64,000 nucleotides of DNA, taken from positions 124,001-188,000 of the forward strand of contig JAVLRN010000017.1 in NCBI GenBank assembly GCA_032821775.1, in the 5' to 3' direction. Source of the DNA: Sanguinoderma infundibulare. Its lineage: Eukaryota > Basidiomycota > Agaricomycetes > Polyporales > Polyporaceae. This document shows positions 33,596 to 44,765 of the stretch, one piece after another; position 1 is the stretch's first letter, and every line of letters starts with the position of its first letter. The position numbers were made by a program, and so were the translations under genes. The notes under the pieces are model-generated. The model had not been told where the DNA came from. It saw only the letters and a list, made by a program, of their open reading frames with translations, and did not search any database.

Positions 33596-34088
33596 CCCAA
33601 GCCCGGATATTCCGCCCGGATCCCATTTTGAGAAAACTGGTGAATCGGAAAGTAATCCATCAAATTTCGCTGAGTAGAACCCCCAGCTAACTTTGTCAAT
33701 TCCCACAGGCCGAAAGTCGACTATTCCCCGACCTATTGGTCGGGGTTTGGACGTCTCCATTTTCACTACCTACGGGGCGCGCAGTGTCATGGATGCACGC
33801 GTGCATCGTGGTCACGTGCGCCGGCACTCCGAGCACGGGGAGCGGCCGACTGTCCTGATCAAACTTGAGCACCTTGTTCATAGCGGAGGCGGCACCCCGA
33901 CCATGTATGCAACTCGAGGTCGCTTTCTGGAGGCTAGCTCGCCCACTGGCAGAGACACATCAGAACGATCTGAGATTGCCATCAGACCTCCGGTATGACC
34001 CCAGCAGAGAAAGAATCAAATGACGAATTACGTACGTATATGTTGAGGTACTGCAGTGCCTCCCGATGATGAAAGACATCCCCTTCCA

Positions 34089-35302
34089 CTAGACACCTTG
34101 CTCTACCGGCGAACCGTACAGTTCCTCGTTCTCAAAGAACACTCTGAGGAAATTCCCTATCGATCCTTTCGCCTTGTGTGGTTTGTCCACATCCACCGCC
34201 CATACGTTTGTCTGCCCCCGCCACCTAACCCTCAGCAGCTCCCCTTCACGCGGCACCAGCTCCTGCACCGCGCGGGTGACACCATCGGGGGACGACACAG
34301 GCCGTATAGGATCGCTGGAAAGAAGACGCTTGACGCGAAGCACGACGACACGTTTCTTGAGGTGTTCACGAAGCGTGGAACGCTCGAAGGAGCACACTAT
34401 CCAGCCTGTTAAGCATCGTGTGTGAGATTAAATCCACGTGGAGGAGTAAAGTAGACGGGCTCGCCGTGCTCAGCCACTTCAAAGTTCCTGGTGAGGCGAA
34501 GCTGGCGCTTCCTGATCGATTCGGCTCCCACGAACAGGCAAGTGGCCTCGAAACTCCTAAGTCTCAAGCGAAACTCCTGGCCGAACGCGCTCAGCGTCGG
34601 CGTGGGCTGTGTTGGCCCGACCGTTGGCTTATCGAGGGCCAACTTGACGAGGTCCAGCGTCCGTTTGGACGCCAAGCCATCTTGGAGCAGCAGAGGAAGG
34701 AATACTTGGAAATCATGTTGGTAAGCGATCGTGGGAAGGGAGACGCTCCAGCGGATGCCGGTTTCGGTGAGCAGGTCGGAACCCTCCGCGAAGCTCGCCG
34801 GGTCTCGGGAGCGCGTGAGACGGAATCGAAGCTCGCCCGCCAAGGGAGGGTAGCCTGGAGGGACGTGGTAGTAGAGAAAGCCACGAGTGTCGGGAGGAAA
34901 CTTCCTGCTAGCCCATCCGGTTGCCCAAATGTACGCAGGAGACGTCGAAGTGGCACCATCGGCAGATCGGTGGGTCAGGATAACACCAACGGCCGGGATG
35001 TGGAGTGAGCTGAAGTCGAGAAAGTCGTCTGGGGTGAGCTTAGCAAGGCTGAGTGTGCGTATGCTCCTGCGCCAGCCTACCGGCTGTCCACGCCTGGTGA
35101 CAGCCTTTGCACCTTCCTCAACATTGGTTGAACGGGTTGTAACCTCGTGTACTGGAGACTCGGAAACGTGGGAATATGGGCGAAACCGTGACGTCGAGAT
35201 AGACCCGAAACGAGTCGAGAGAGGGCGGAGGAGTGACAATAACGACTCGGACTTGGAGATCCTGAGGAAAGTTGGGCTCAACGATCCCTTCATCATTGTC
35301 AT
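34089..35302 (-). CDS. Unknown 416-aa duplicated family, copy 2
   Basis: ATG at 35302, long frame to 34409 (MTMMKGSLSPTFLRISKSES ... GFLYYHVPPGYPPLAGELRF, FLPLLLQDGLASKRTLDLVK). A C-terminal exon follows down to the stop at 34089 (FERSTLREHLKKRVVVLRVK ... FLRVFFENEELYGSPVEQGV). It matches the intact copy at 41443-42754 throughout. The spacer between the two parts has shrunk to about 34 nt (34398-34431), against 61 nt in the intact copy and about 70 nt in the decayed copy. That is shorter than any other intron here. If it is not spliced, the protein ends after FNLTHDA at 34409. Function unknown; no catalytic motif seen. Confidence 0.55.
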
Positions 35303-37158
35303 CCTCCGAGGGGCCTAAGAGAGCGATGATCAGCATGATATATGCGGTACTGTTATGCATGAATGTATTTCACTATGTTATCCGTCACGGTGGATGGCCA
35401 ATGGCAGCCTAGGCGCCAGAGATACAGTGCGAGGTTGACCGTAAACGGTTCTAACGTCACGGTTCGTTTTTGGAAGCGCCCAATGTCGGCAGATCTCGGC
35501 CGCTCCGATGCCGATCCGCCGCTCATCCAAGTCGAAACTTTCGTAAATAAAACTTGTTGATATAGCGGCTCGGTAGCGGTTACGTATCCCGCTACCATCA
35601 CGCTCGGAGCCCGCCTGTCCAAAAAACTAACGTTCCCCACAGCCCAGACTGCAGAGATACGGGACGCGTGTCCACAGAAGCGTCGACGTTTGCTTTGGGA
35701 AGCAACGACTTCGGAGTTCGGCAGAAGCCGAGCGCTTGACATACCGAATTGAGCAAATCCTGGCTTCCGAACAACAAACCGAGAGACTCAACGGCAACCG
35801 CAAACACGTTCTGTTTGGAATTTCTACAGAGACGGAGGGTATATAACAGGTCGAGTCTGCTCCTGCTTTTCAACCCACTTTCTTTCCTCCTTCTACCTCT
35901 CTTACACAATCCCGCGCTCTATTGAAGCGTGCCCGGTCGCAGCGGTCGAAGCCTGGAGGCCACGAGGTCTATCATAAACGGCTCTACAATACCTAGGAAG
36001 GATGATGATGCAGATATCCATGCTAACTGTAGAGTGATCTTCACCAAATTTCGGGGCTGCTTAACCTGTTATACGTGCCCTGGTCATGTGAAAGTGATCA
36101 CAGATTACATCTGACAAGAAAACCAGGCTATATGCGCGAACAAAGCCAAGTCCTCCCAGCGATCTCAGGCGTCCGATGGGGTCCCTTAGCAATATTCCGA
36201 TCTAGATCAATATAGGCGTGCGTTATTCCTGCAGGACAGTATCTGAAGGATGAGAACAAGACGGGAAAGCGGGACCAGTGCGCACGTCCGCAATCCATTA
36301 GAGGAGACGGGTCGCCGTCCGTATTCCGTGGGTTGATCAACTCTATCCATGTTCGAAGGCGAGATTTTCGGCAACAAGCAGCGGAGGCCGTTGACGCTCC
36401 GTCTGGACGGCGTTGAGAAGACGAGGGAACCCGCGGTATTCTTTGTGCAAGGAGTACAAAACTCACCGCGCGCGCCCCAAGTGAACGTGGACAAGTTCAA
36501 GTTGAACCGGTCATTCGACACCATCCCAATAGGCGAGTCTTCGACATATGTCAACGTCAGAGACCACGGCAGGACAATATTCGGCCATCTGGGAGGCATT
36601 GTGATACCCGCACCAAGGGTGTCGTATTCATCGTCGTTTCAACAGTCACTACCTGCCACTACGAGTGCGACAACATTCAGAAACGGACGTCAGATTACGT
36701 GAGTGTGCTCACCATTCTGGGGTTGAGGACTTTGCTCGGTTATCCTGCCTCGCAACCCGCATGCTTAGGCAACGGCCATGCGGTGCACATCCCCAATTCC
36801 AGTCACCCAGCCTCCAGGCCGGTCTCCTTGCCATTGAGTCGAGGGTTGCTTCCTGCTGCTTCCGACGCTTTAACAGCCCGTTCCGGTGGTGAGGACGGTT
36901 CAAGCACCAGGTGCAGTAGATCGCCACTCACCAAGGATGCTTGAGGTAGCGATGCTACGCACAACACCCGCGAGCATTCAACTGGCCTGTCCGCGACATC
37001 GGAGCCCTATGTGAGACGATTAGAATCGCTGAGCGGAACGACTTGGTGGCAGAGGAACAAGTGCGGAAAGTCCGTTTTGGCGCCGAGGAGGGCCCATCGC
37101 ACCGCACCGGCGACGCCCGCGCTCAACTCTCCTCCCATCGACGACAACGACGACGACG
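35303..37158. other. Intergenic
   Basis: Contains short frames on both strands. The largest, 36349-36702 plus (117 aa) and 36207-36599 minus, overlap and lack motifs. No confident gene, repeat or RNA. The last 200 bp before 37159 should contain the ATG4 promoter and 5' leader. Confidence 0.4.
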
Positions 37159-40100
37159 ATGTCCTCCAAATCATCGCGCGCATCGCCCTCGCCATCGTCC
37201 CCGACGGCCTCGAGTCATGGCCCCAAGCTCCCCAAATTCCTCAAGACCAACCGCGACAGATCCAGGTCGATGGTAGACCCCGCCGGCAGTCCCACCCCCA
37301 GCTCCTCATCCAGCCCTGCCCCTCCCGAAACGCCAAAGCACAAGAAGCCCAACAGACGCGGCTCGCTATTCAGAGATGCCGGAAGTCGCAGGCAGTCCCA
37401 GGACGTCGATCCGGCCGACGTCTCCCTTTCGAGAGACGGTGAGGACACCCCCGACGAACCGCCCGTCATTGTCGAGCCCTCGAGTGCGCCCCGGCCACGC
37501 ACCCGTTCCGAGCGCCCCTTATCCGACAACTACCCTTCCGTACAGTACTATTCGCCCGGATCGAACACCCGGTTGACCGACTTGCCGACCCGCTTGTCCG
37601 GCTGGTTTGCACACACCTTCTCGACCTCTTCCACCGACCTCAGCCTTCCCTCTCTTCTCTCCCAGCAACACCTCTCCGCGTCCGTCTCCCCGAAGGGAAA
37701 GGGATCTTCTCTCCTCACTGCGGCACGACACGGCAAGGGCCATCTCGACAAAGCCATGCGGTATCTGCTCGACAGCGACGCGACGCCCGATAAGTGCACC
37801 GAGCCAATTTGGATACTGGGCGTGCAGCATCCTGGCTACGAGCCCACACCGCCTCCAGATCCTGACCTACACCCGAGCCCCTTGCGGCGCAGCTCAGCGG
37901 ACTCGCGCCGCGGTTCGGCCTTTCGCTCGTCGCCCTCCTCGCCTGGCTCCCCTAACTTTGATCCGCAAGACCCCTCTCTGTCCCAGTCTCAGCCGTCGTC
38001 GTCCACTGCGAACGCAAGGGACGCCAAGGACCCATCCAAGAACTGGCCGCCCGTGTTCTACTCGGATTTTACATCCCGGATATGGTTAACATATCGCTCG
38101 CAATTTTTCCCGATCCGCGACACGACACTGGCCGCTCTCGAGGCCGAGGTCCATGATAGCCCGAACGGGCTGCCAAGTAGTCCTCCGACGAAGCGGTGGA
38201 ATTGGCCATTAGGCGGGGAGAAGGGATGGACGAGCGATGCGGGTTGGGGCTGCATGCTGCGGACGGGTCAGTCGCTGTTGGCGAACGCGTTGTTGCATTT
38301 ACATCTTGGCCGAGGTACGTCATGCACCACTTCTGCTGTGGCGTTGGTTCTGAGCGGCCGCAGACTGGAGAAGGCCCCCGCACCCTGTGTATACGGCCGA
38401 CTACGCGACGTACGTGCAGATCATTACCTGGTTCCTTGACACGCCTTCCCCGCTATGTCCGTTCAGCGTCCACCGTATGGCCCTGGTTGGCAAGGATCTC
38501 GGAAAGGACGTGGGGCAGTGGTTTGGGCCTAGCACGGCTGCTGGGGCGATCAAGTATGTCGTTGCTGTCCGCAAGCCCCGCGCGCGCTGACATGTTCGCT
38601 GCCAGGACTCTTGTACAGAAGTTCCCTGACTCCGGCCTAGGGGTCGCGGTGGCGACCGACAGCACGCTTTACGAGTCGGACGTATATGCTGCCTCGCGCT
38701 CGACTGTGTACCCGACGAGAAGACACGGACAGGGACGTATGGAGTGGGGCGACCGAGCTGTCCTGGTACTTATTGGCATCCGGCTCGGTATCGAAGGAGT
38801 GAACCCATTGTACTATAACACCATTAAGGTGCGCCAGTCGCCTCCGCGCGCGTTGCCATACTGACGGCGTTCCCCGCAGACCTTGTATACCTTCCCGCAA
38901 ACAGTCGGCATCGCTGGCGGCCGTCCTTCCTCGTCGTACTACTTTGTCGGATCTCAGGCCGACAACCTCTTCTATCTCGACCCTCACCATGCGCGCCCTG
39001 CCGTTCCCCTCCGTCCGCCACCCCGCGAAGGTTACGAGCGCCAATCGTCGCCAGAAGCATACGCCTCTGACCGGGAGCGGGACAAGGAGCGGCAGTACCG
39101 CACTCTTCACCACGTACGTTCGCCCACGTCTCCTATGTCTATCCGTTCGAACTCGAGCGCTGGTTCCGCTTCGTCGTTCTCGTACCGTTCCCCCACTCTC
39201 GCGCCGTCTCCACTCCAACAGCAAGTCTCGACGTCCTCTAATTCCACATCTCACTCGGACTCTTCCCAATCGTACAACACGCATGCGCGTTGGCAGTCCG
39301 CGAGCGTGCTGCCGGACGAGTCGGCGGAGATGGACTCGCGCGAGCTCGGCCTTGGGACGGACCTAGACCCACTCCAGCGTCACTTTGTCACGGCGTACCC
39401 GAATGCGGAGCTCAAGACGTTCCACTGCGACCGCGTGCGCAAGATGCCGTTGTCGGGCCTGGACCCCAGCATGCTGCTCGGCTTCTTGTGCAGGGACGAG
39501 GGCGAGTGGCTGAATCTGAAGGAGAGGATAACGGAGGTGCGTGCGCTGGGTTGCCGTCACGCTTGCCAAGAGATTGACCACGGGATGGACAGTTGTTCCG
39601 CATGAACAAGTCTATCTTCTCGCTGGCAAACGAGCCTCCGCAGTATCCATCGGACTCGGACGACATGGGATTAGAGTCTATCTCCGAGCCCGACATCGAC
39701 ATGCCCGACGACGACGAGTTCTCGCTCGGGAACTCGCCGCGTGACTCCCCGGCGGGCTCGATTCAAGGTTATGCCGTCGGCGGCTCTGTCAAGTCGGAGG
39801 TGGACACCGAGGAAGACCCGATTGCGCCGCTCACGCCGAGTGCGGGCAAGCCGTCGTTCGACATGGAGGCGCCGGAACGGATGAAGCGCGCGACGTCGAA
39901 CCAGTCGACGCAGGACTCGCTCAGCTTCGACGACGAGGACGACGAGGAGTGGGCGGACCCGCCAGAGTTCTCGGACCCGCATCTGCCGCTGTCGCAAGCC
40001 GCGCCTGTGGCCAGGGGATCATCGAGCCCCGAGTCGCCGCCGATCGTCGCGGCGACGCGTTCGACGGCTTCGACGGCGAGCAGGGACACGACTGGGACTG

Positions 40101-40345
40101 GCAAGACGACACGACGGAAGGCGAAGAAGGGCACGTCCACGAAGGCGTCGCGTGCGTCGCAACATACAGAAGCGCAAGTGCAGTACCCGTTCCCGGCGGG
40201 GGCGCCTGAAGACGAGGAGCCGGCGCCCGCGCAGGTGCAGGGCAAGCGGGTGCCGCAGATGCGGACGGCGAAGGCGCGCGACGGCGGACGGACGCAGAGC
40301 GGGGGGATCAAGGGCGTGCTGATGGACGACGCGGACGATTTCTGA
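37159..40345 (+). CDS. ATG4: Autophagy cysteine protease ATG4 (peptidase C54)
   Basis: Five exons (37159-38314, 38364-38553, 38606-38828, 38880-39536 and 39593-40345) sum to 993 codons. ATG4 cleaves the C-terminus of Atg8 and later removes it from lipid, both needed for autophagosome formation. The catalytic Cys lies in [19 protein letters not shown] and the Asp-His pair in [53 protein letters not shown] and [19 protein letters not shown] are further conserved blocks. The protein is longer than yeast or human ATG4 because of a 250-residue Ser/Pro-rich N-terminus, a Ser-rich insert after the Asp-His strand, and a long acidic C-terminus ending [14 protein letters not shown]. Such extensions are usual in basidiomycete versions. 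Intact and single copy in the window. Confidence 0.95.
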
Positions 40346-40865
40346 TACGACACTTGACTCTCCTCGACGACATGAATACCAACGGCATCGTCGCATTACA
40401 TGATCTTCTTCAAGCTGAATACTGGACCGCGAGGGGCCGCGCCGACGTTCGATTGGAGACGGCGCGGGCGTTGATGCGTTTTTGCAGCGGGACTCGAACT
40501 CGAACTCAACCTTCGACCTCATCCCTTCCTACACTTGGGCATGCCTGTATTTATTTAGTCTCCTCTCCGTTCCTCTTCTCCTCCCGTAGCCATATTGTCC
40601 TTTCCGTCATCCCTCTCCCCCATCCACGGCTGTAGATGCCCACGCCCGATATGCGCGTGCTTCTGGCCGATCCGTGTATGTTGTTGTATTTCTCGGTACT
40701 TCCTCGTCTATTTTACGACCCGCCCCGTTACGCTTGCGGTCGCGCGCATGCCCTGCCGTCGAGCTCGAGCTCCCGCACGCTGGACCTTGGATATGTGCAG
40801 CTTGTAGGTCATGTCTTGTGCTCTTCCTTGATGTCATCACAAGATACCCTCCAGTGTTTCATGCC
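40346..40865. other. ATG4 3' flank
   Basis: No gene seen. A B-box-like stretch near 40488 (minus) does not fold as a tRNA. Confidence 0.4.
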
Positions 40866-40965
40866 TCTGACCCTGGGGAAGTCACTGAGAGTGTTATTTG
40901 AAAATGAGGAACTGTACGGTTCGCTGGGGGAGCGAGGTGTATAGTTGAGGAGGATGTGTTTCATT
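40866..40965 (+). repeat. Duplicated 3' end of the 416-aa family
   Basis: About 100 bp (around GTCACTGAGAGTGTT and GAGGAACTGTACGG) repeat the 3' end of the family gene found at 42620-42715. It includes a frame for ENEELYGSLGERGV and a stop. It is joined directly to a retrotransposon fragment. Confidence 0.6.
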
Positions 40966-41275
40966 GTGTGGAAGGCACGTTCCGACAACCTTGTGGCATG
41001 ACTGTCCACTCATACAAGCCAAAGGGAGTTGTAACTGCAGTGTATTTCACGTCATCTGGATGTATGAGAGTCTGGAAATATATGTTCGTCATGTCAATCT
41101 TTCCCCATATACGCCCTTTCGTGCAATCAGCAAGGATGTCGTTGATGCGCAGAAGAGGATACATGTCTGGCACGGTGTTCGCGTTAAGGACGCGATAATC
41201 ATTTACCCACCGCGGCATAGCAGCCGGGTCCGTCTTAGGCACTAAGGAAACACTCGGCTGCGAACAGACAGGCAA
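40961..41275 (-). pseudogene. Ty3/gypsy-type reverse transcriptase fragment
   Basis: Minus frame with PRWVNDYRVLNANTVPDMYP, IWGKIDMTNIYFQTLIHPDD and YTAVTTPFGLYEWTVMPQG. These match RT motifs of Ty3-type LTR retrotransposons (VDYRxLN, KxDLxxAYxQIxI, T.FGxYEWxVMPFGL). Only about 95 codons remain. The frame breaks at NVPST, and the usual catalytic FVYLDD box, which should follow, is absent. No LTR found. Confidence 0.75.
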
Positions 41276-41280
41276 AAGAT

Positions 41281-41385
41281 CTGCGTTGTGGTCAGAAGAG
41301 ACTGAGTATGTACATGGATCGGGTGTGTACCTGCGTTGTGGTCAGAAGAGACTGAGGACCAACAACGCAGGCGTGCGGGAGTATA
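41281..41385. repeat. Short direct repeat
   Basis: The stretch CTGCGTTGTGGTCAGAAGAG occurs twice, 50 bp apart, between the RT fragment and the 416-aa family gene. Confidence 0.6.
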
Positions 41386-41442
41386 TCTACTGGTACAAAT
41401 ATGTACAAATAGCCTAAAAGAGTAAGCGATGTAATCGAGACG

Positions 41443-42754
41443 ATGGGTCGAGGTTACAAGGGATCGTTGAGCCCAACTTTCCTCAGGATCTCCAAGTCCG
41501 AGTCGTTATTGTCATTCCTCCGCCCTCTCTCGACTCGCTTCGGGTCTATCTCGACGCCATGGTTTCGCCCATATTCCCACGTTTCCGAGTCTCCAGTACA
41601 CAAGGTTACAACCCGTTCAACCAATATTGAGGAAGGCGCAAAGGCTATCGCCAGGGGTGGACAACCGGTAGCCTGGCGCAGGAGCATACGCACACTCAGC
41701 CTTGCTAAACTCACCCGAGACGACTTTCTCGACTTCAGCTCACTCCACCGCCCAGCCCTTGGTGTTATCCTGATCCACCGATCTGCCGATGGTGCCACTT
41801 CGACGTCTCCTGCGCACATTGGGGCAACCGGATGGGCTGACCGGAAGTTTCCTCCGGACACTCGCGGCTTTCTCTACTACCACGTCCCTCCGGGCAGCCC
41901 TCCGCTTGCCGGCCAGCTTCGCTTCCGCCTCACGCGCTCCCCAGACCCGGCGAGGTTCACGGAGGGCTCCGACTTGCTCACCGACGCCGGCATCCGCTGG
42001 AGCGTCTCCCTGCCCACGATCGCTTACCAACCGGATTTCCGAGTATTCCTTCCTCTTCTGCTCCAAGATGGGCTAGTGTCGCGACAGACGCTGGACCTGG
42101 TCAGGTCGACCCTTGACAATGTTACAGGCTACCTCGTGATCACATCACAGCTGTCGACGCCCACGCTAAGCGCGTTCGGCCAGGAGTTCCGCTTCGGGCT
42201 TGGGAATTTCAACGCCTCTTGCCTGTTCGTTGGCACCGATGCGATATGGAAGGGGGAGTTGCGAGGCATCACGACATTTAAGCTTGGCTTGCTTCCGTAC
42301 CATCCATTCAGCGGTGAGTTTGTTCTTCACCTGCGCGCGAACTCAGGCTTGAACTGACTCACGGTGTTTTACAGGCTCGGTCGTGTGCTGCTTCGAGCGT
42401 TCCACGCTTCCCGAGCACCGAGGGAAACGCGTTGTCGTCCTCCGCGTCAAACGTCCCCTCGAGAGCGACCCGATACGGCCTCTGCCGTCTCTGGATGGAG
42501 TCACGTACCCGCTCGAGAAGTTGATGCCGCGTGAAGGGGAGCTGCTGAGGGTTAGGAAGTTTCGCGTGACCAAGGTATGGGCGGTGGATGTGGACAAACC
42601 ATACAAGGTGCAAAGATCGATGGGGAGGTCACTGAGAGTGTTCTTTGAAAACGAGGAACTGTACGGCCCCGGTTCACCCGGGGAGCGAGGTGTACAGTTG
42701 AAGAGGATGTGCCAGTGTCTCATTATCGACAGGTCCCATACCTGCAGGTTTTAA
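41443..42754 (+). CDS. Unknown 416-aa duplicated family, intact copy
   Basis: Two exons (41443-42313 and 42375-42754) with a 61-nt GT-AG intron give 416 residues from an ATG. Recognisable conserved blocks across the three local copies are GSLSPTFLRISKSESLLSFL, FLDFSSLHRPALGVILIHRS, DTRGFLYYHVPPGSPPLAGQ, FLPLLLQDGLVSRQTLDLVR, SVVCCFERSTLPEHRGKRVV and KVWAVDVDKPYKVQRSMGRS. The alternating hydrophobic pattern suggests a beta-rich globular fold. There is no signal peptide or transmembrane segment. I do not recognise the family and propose no function. The C-terminus runs 21 residues past the usual GERGV end because the stop codon there reads CAG. Confidence 0.65.
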
Positions 42755-43199
42755 AAACTGCTTTACCTGTTGGGGTAATATTGAACTTCACCGACAATAC
42801 GTTCTACGCTGTCTCTGTCACTAAATTCCGAGCCCACAGTGTCGTCTTGGCCGCGGTGAATGTATGCACCGGGAGGAATGCCCACCGTCAGCCGGAATTC
42901 CAGGATTGCCGTGACGGTGTTCCGGTAGGAGTTCGTGTTAGACTGGAGCGGAATGTACGCCGAACCAATCGTACCGCATACCCTATTACTGTGACGGATG
43001 ATGCTAATGCCGTTCCATTTTGGTGGGCTGCAAATCCGCCTCAGAATCGATCCGTTGATCAGACAGCTAGTGGTAGTACCGAATACAGGCTATTTACCAA
43101 TCGTCACATAACTAGAATTCCGTTGCATTCTGCGTCACCCAAAAATATTCCGATTTGGTTGCAATACTGGTAAGTCCTTCTGGCGAGATTGCTTCGGCT
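42755..43199. other. Intergenic, duplicated flank
   Basis: Corresponds partly to 27.4-27.62 kb. A plus frame at 42709-43173 is probably incidental. Confidence 0.35.
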
Positions 43200-44765
43200 T
43201 CAATTAGCACTGTCCCAGTATACGTTGTCTCTCGGTTTCCAGAACTCCGCACCGCGATCCCAATCTTCCTCGTTCCCCATCATCCGTACGCAATCCACAT
43301 GCTGGTGGAGGGCAGAGACCTTCTGGCGCGCATCATCGCTCCAAGAGGTGCTAAAGATCCTGAGCAGCTTCAGACGCATCCCCTCTCCAAGCCCATTCCG
43401 CAAGGTGACGGCATGCAACAAACGAGTCCATGGGAATCCAGACAATTGGATGTGGATGTCGATGGAAGTGAGGAGCCCGCATCGACTAGGTGCCTGCGGT
43501 CCCAGCAAATCGCAAAGTGCGGAGAGGATCGCGTCGGGTTCGATGGATATTTCAAGCACGAGTCGTGTCAAGGACGGCATGTGCACAGCTAGAAAGAGGC
43601 TCTCCCTCTTTGCAGAACGGAGGCGGAACTCCGTGATGTTGGACAATGGAAACAACGCCGTATCGAGCGTTAGCGAGGGTTGGACGCCGAAGCGGGTCAG
43701 TGGACGAGTCACGGCCGCGAGGGAGAGACCATAGCGGTCTCCCTCGAGCTCTGCAAGAAAGTGTCTCGGGGAACCTGAATCGTCCACGTACAGACGATGT
43801 ACGGCTTGTGGGAGTTGCGTCCGGAGCAATGAGCGCGGAAGTTGGAGGATACGATCAATGTGGAAGAATTTGAGGACGATGATGGTGACGTTGGGAAGGT
43901 TCAAATGGGACAGGATGGAGTTTGCAATGTCAGAACCAACATTTCCCATGGTAAGCTTAAGATACTCCAAGGAGGGTAAATTCAACATATCAAGACCTGA
44001 ATTTTCCGGCGGCCAAACGAGGAAACCCCGGCCCGTTGTACGGATATCCAACACCTTCAGCGCGGGTGCGTTCCCCAGGAGTCGCAACAGGGTCCCCACC
44101 CAGACGGAGTCGACTTTAGAGACATGGAGATGAGTGAGCGACTGAAGAGGGCTTTGTGGGATCCACAGGATGCCTTGCAGCACCAATCCCTTGAGCGAAG
44201 GAAAGGTTACCGAAAGCTCGTCGTAGATGAATGTAGATCCACGTGAAGCGAGGGGTACGTGTCGTCCAGCTGTCTTGTAGAAGACGAGACCTTCGAGGAT
44301 CGGGGTATCCAACTTAAGCACCTCGTCCAACTTCCAGGCGCTCCTTCCGGAAACCAACGAAACGTCCAGTTGACGTAGGCGAGTGCAGTTCGTTCGTAAA
44401 TACTCAAGTCCTAGAGAAGACGCTCCGTTGCATACGCGAAGGTGTATGGGTACGAGGTTAGATCTCGCCAGCAGATGCATCGTAGCTCCCGGGTTGTTGA
44501 TATCGTCCACCTCCGTCCAGAGCGAGGACTTCTCCAGAGCGACGGTATTCCACTTGTGGCATACTAGCATCGCGGAGATGAGAGGATGGTAAGAGTCGAA
44601 GACAGGCGCAAAGAGGCTTTCTAGAGAGGGCACTTTGATGGGGTCTCGTAAGTAGTCGAGGATAATACCGATGAGCTCCGGATGGAGTCGATTGACGGGG
44701 GAAGCGGGAGAGAGGTTATACCATCGACGGAGGTTGGCCACCGCAATGGATATTTCGTTCTCCAC
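43200..44765 (-). CDS. F-box/LRR-like protein, paralogue 2
   Basis: A 521-codon minus frame collinear with paralogue 1: NRLHPELIGIILDYLRDPIK, LISAMLVCHKWNTVALEKSS, LEYLRTNCTRLRQLDVSLVS, LTHLHVSKVDSVWVGTLLRL. It ends at the ancestral stop after YWDSAN. As in paralogue 1, the frame opens with GTG and needs an upstream exon. Here a 6.4-kb CACTA element (44785-51149) has landed about 17 bp upstream of the F-box exon. The equivalent of the candidate first exon is now stranded at about 51.28-51.4 kb. Expression from the original promoter is doubtful unless the element is spliced out as a giant intron. Confidence 0.6.
   Translation of the reverse strand: MENEISIAVANLRRWYNLSPASPVNRLHPELIGIILDYLRDPIKVPSLESLFAPVFDSYHPLISAMLVCHKWNTVALEKSSLWTEVDDINNPGATMHLLARSNLVPIHLRVCNGASSLGLEYLRTNCTRLRQLDVSLVSGRSAWKLDEVLKLDTPILEGLVFYKTAGRHVPLASRGSTFIYDELSVTFPSLKGLVLQGILWIPQSPLQSLTHLHVSKVDSVWVGTLLRLLGNAPALKVLDIRTTGRGFLVWPPENSGLDMLNLPSLEYLKLTMGNVGSDIANSILSHLNLPNVTIIVLKFFHIDRILQLPRSLLRTQLPQAVHRLYVDDSGSPRHFLAELEGDRYGLSLAAVTRPLTRFGVQPSLTLDTALFPLSNITEFRLRSAKRESLFLAVHMPSLTRLVLEISIEPDAILSALCDLLGPQAPSRCGLLTSIDIHIQLSGFPWTRLLHAVTLRNGLGEGMRLKLLRIFSTSWSDDARQKVSALHQHVDCVRMMGNEEDWDRGAEFWKPRDNVYWDSAN

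Larger units (their letters stand above)
30090..33786. mobile_element. CACTA-like DNA transposon, copy A (3.7 kb, with two nested elements)
   Basis: The ends are CACTACGCGCCCC (left) and, reverse-complemented, CACTGCGCGCCCC (right). They are flanked by a TCA direct repeat (30087-30089 and 33787-33789), the 3-bp duplication typical of CACTA/EnSpm elements. GGTCGGG motifs recur near both ends (for example the palindrome CCCCGACCTATTGGTCGGGG near the right end). The interior aligns with copy B at 44785-51149. Removing the nested insertions leaves a core of about 1.75 kb with no transposase, so the element is non-autonomous. Confidence 0.75.

Noticed and set aside
36207..36702. Overlapping 117-130 codon frames on both strands
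   Set aside because: No motif, no splice-consistent extension, and they overlap each other, so neither is reported as a gene.
38637..40522. Long minus-strand frames opposite ATG4
   Set aside because: Arg/Pro-rich shadows of a well-supported gene.
40440..40525. B-box-like GTTCGAGTCCCGCTGC on the minus strand
   Set aside because: The T-stem does not pair and no A box is found at the right distance.
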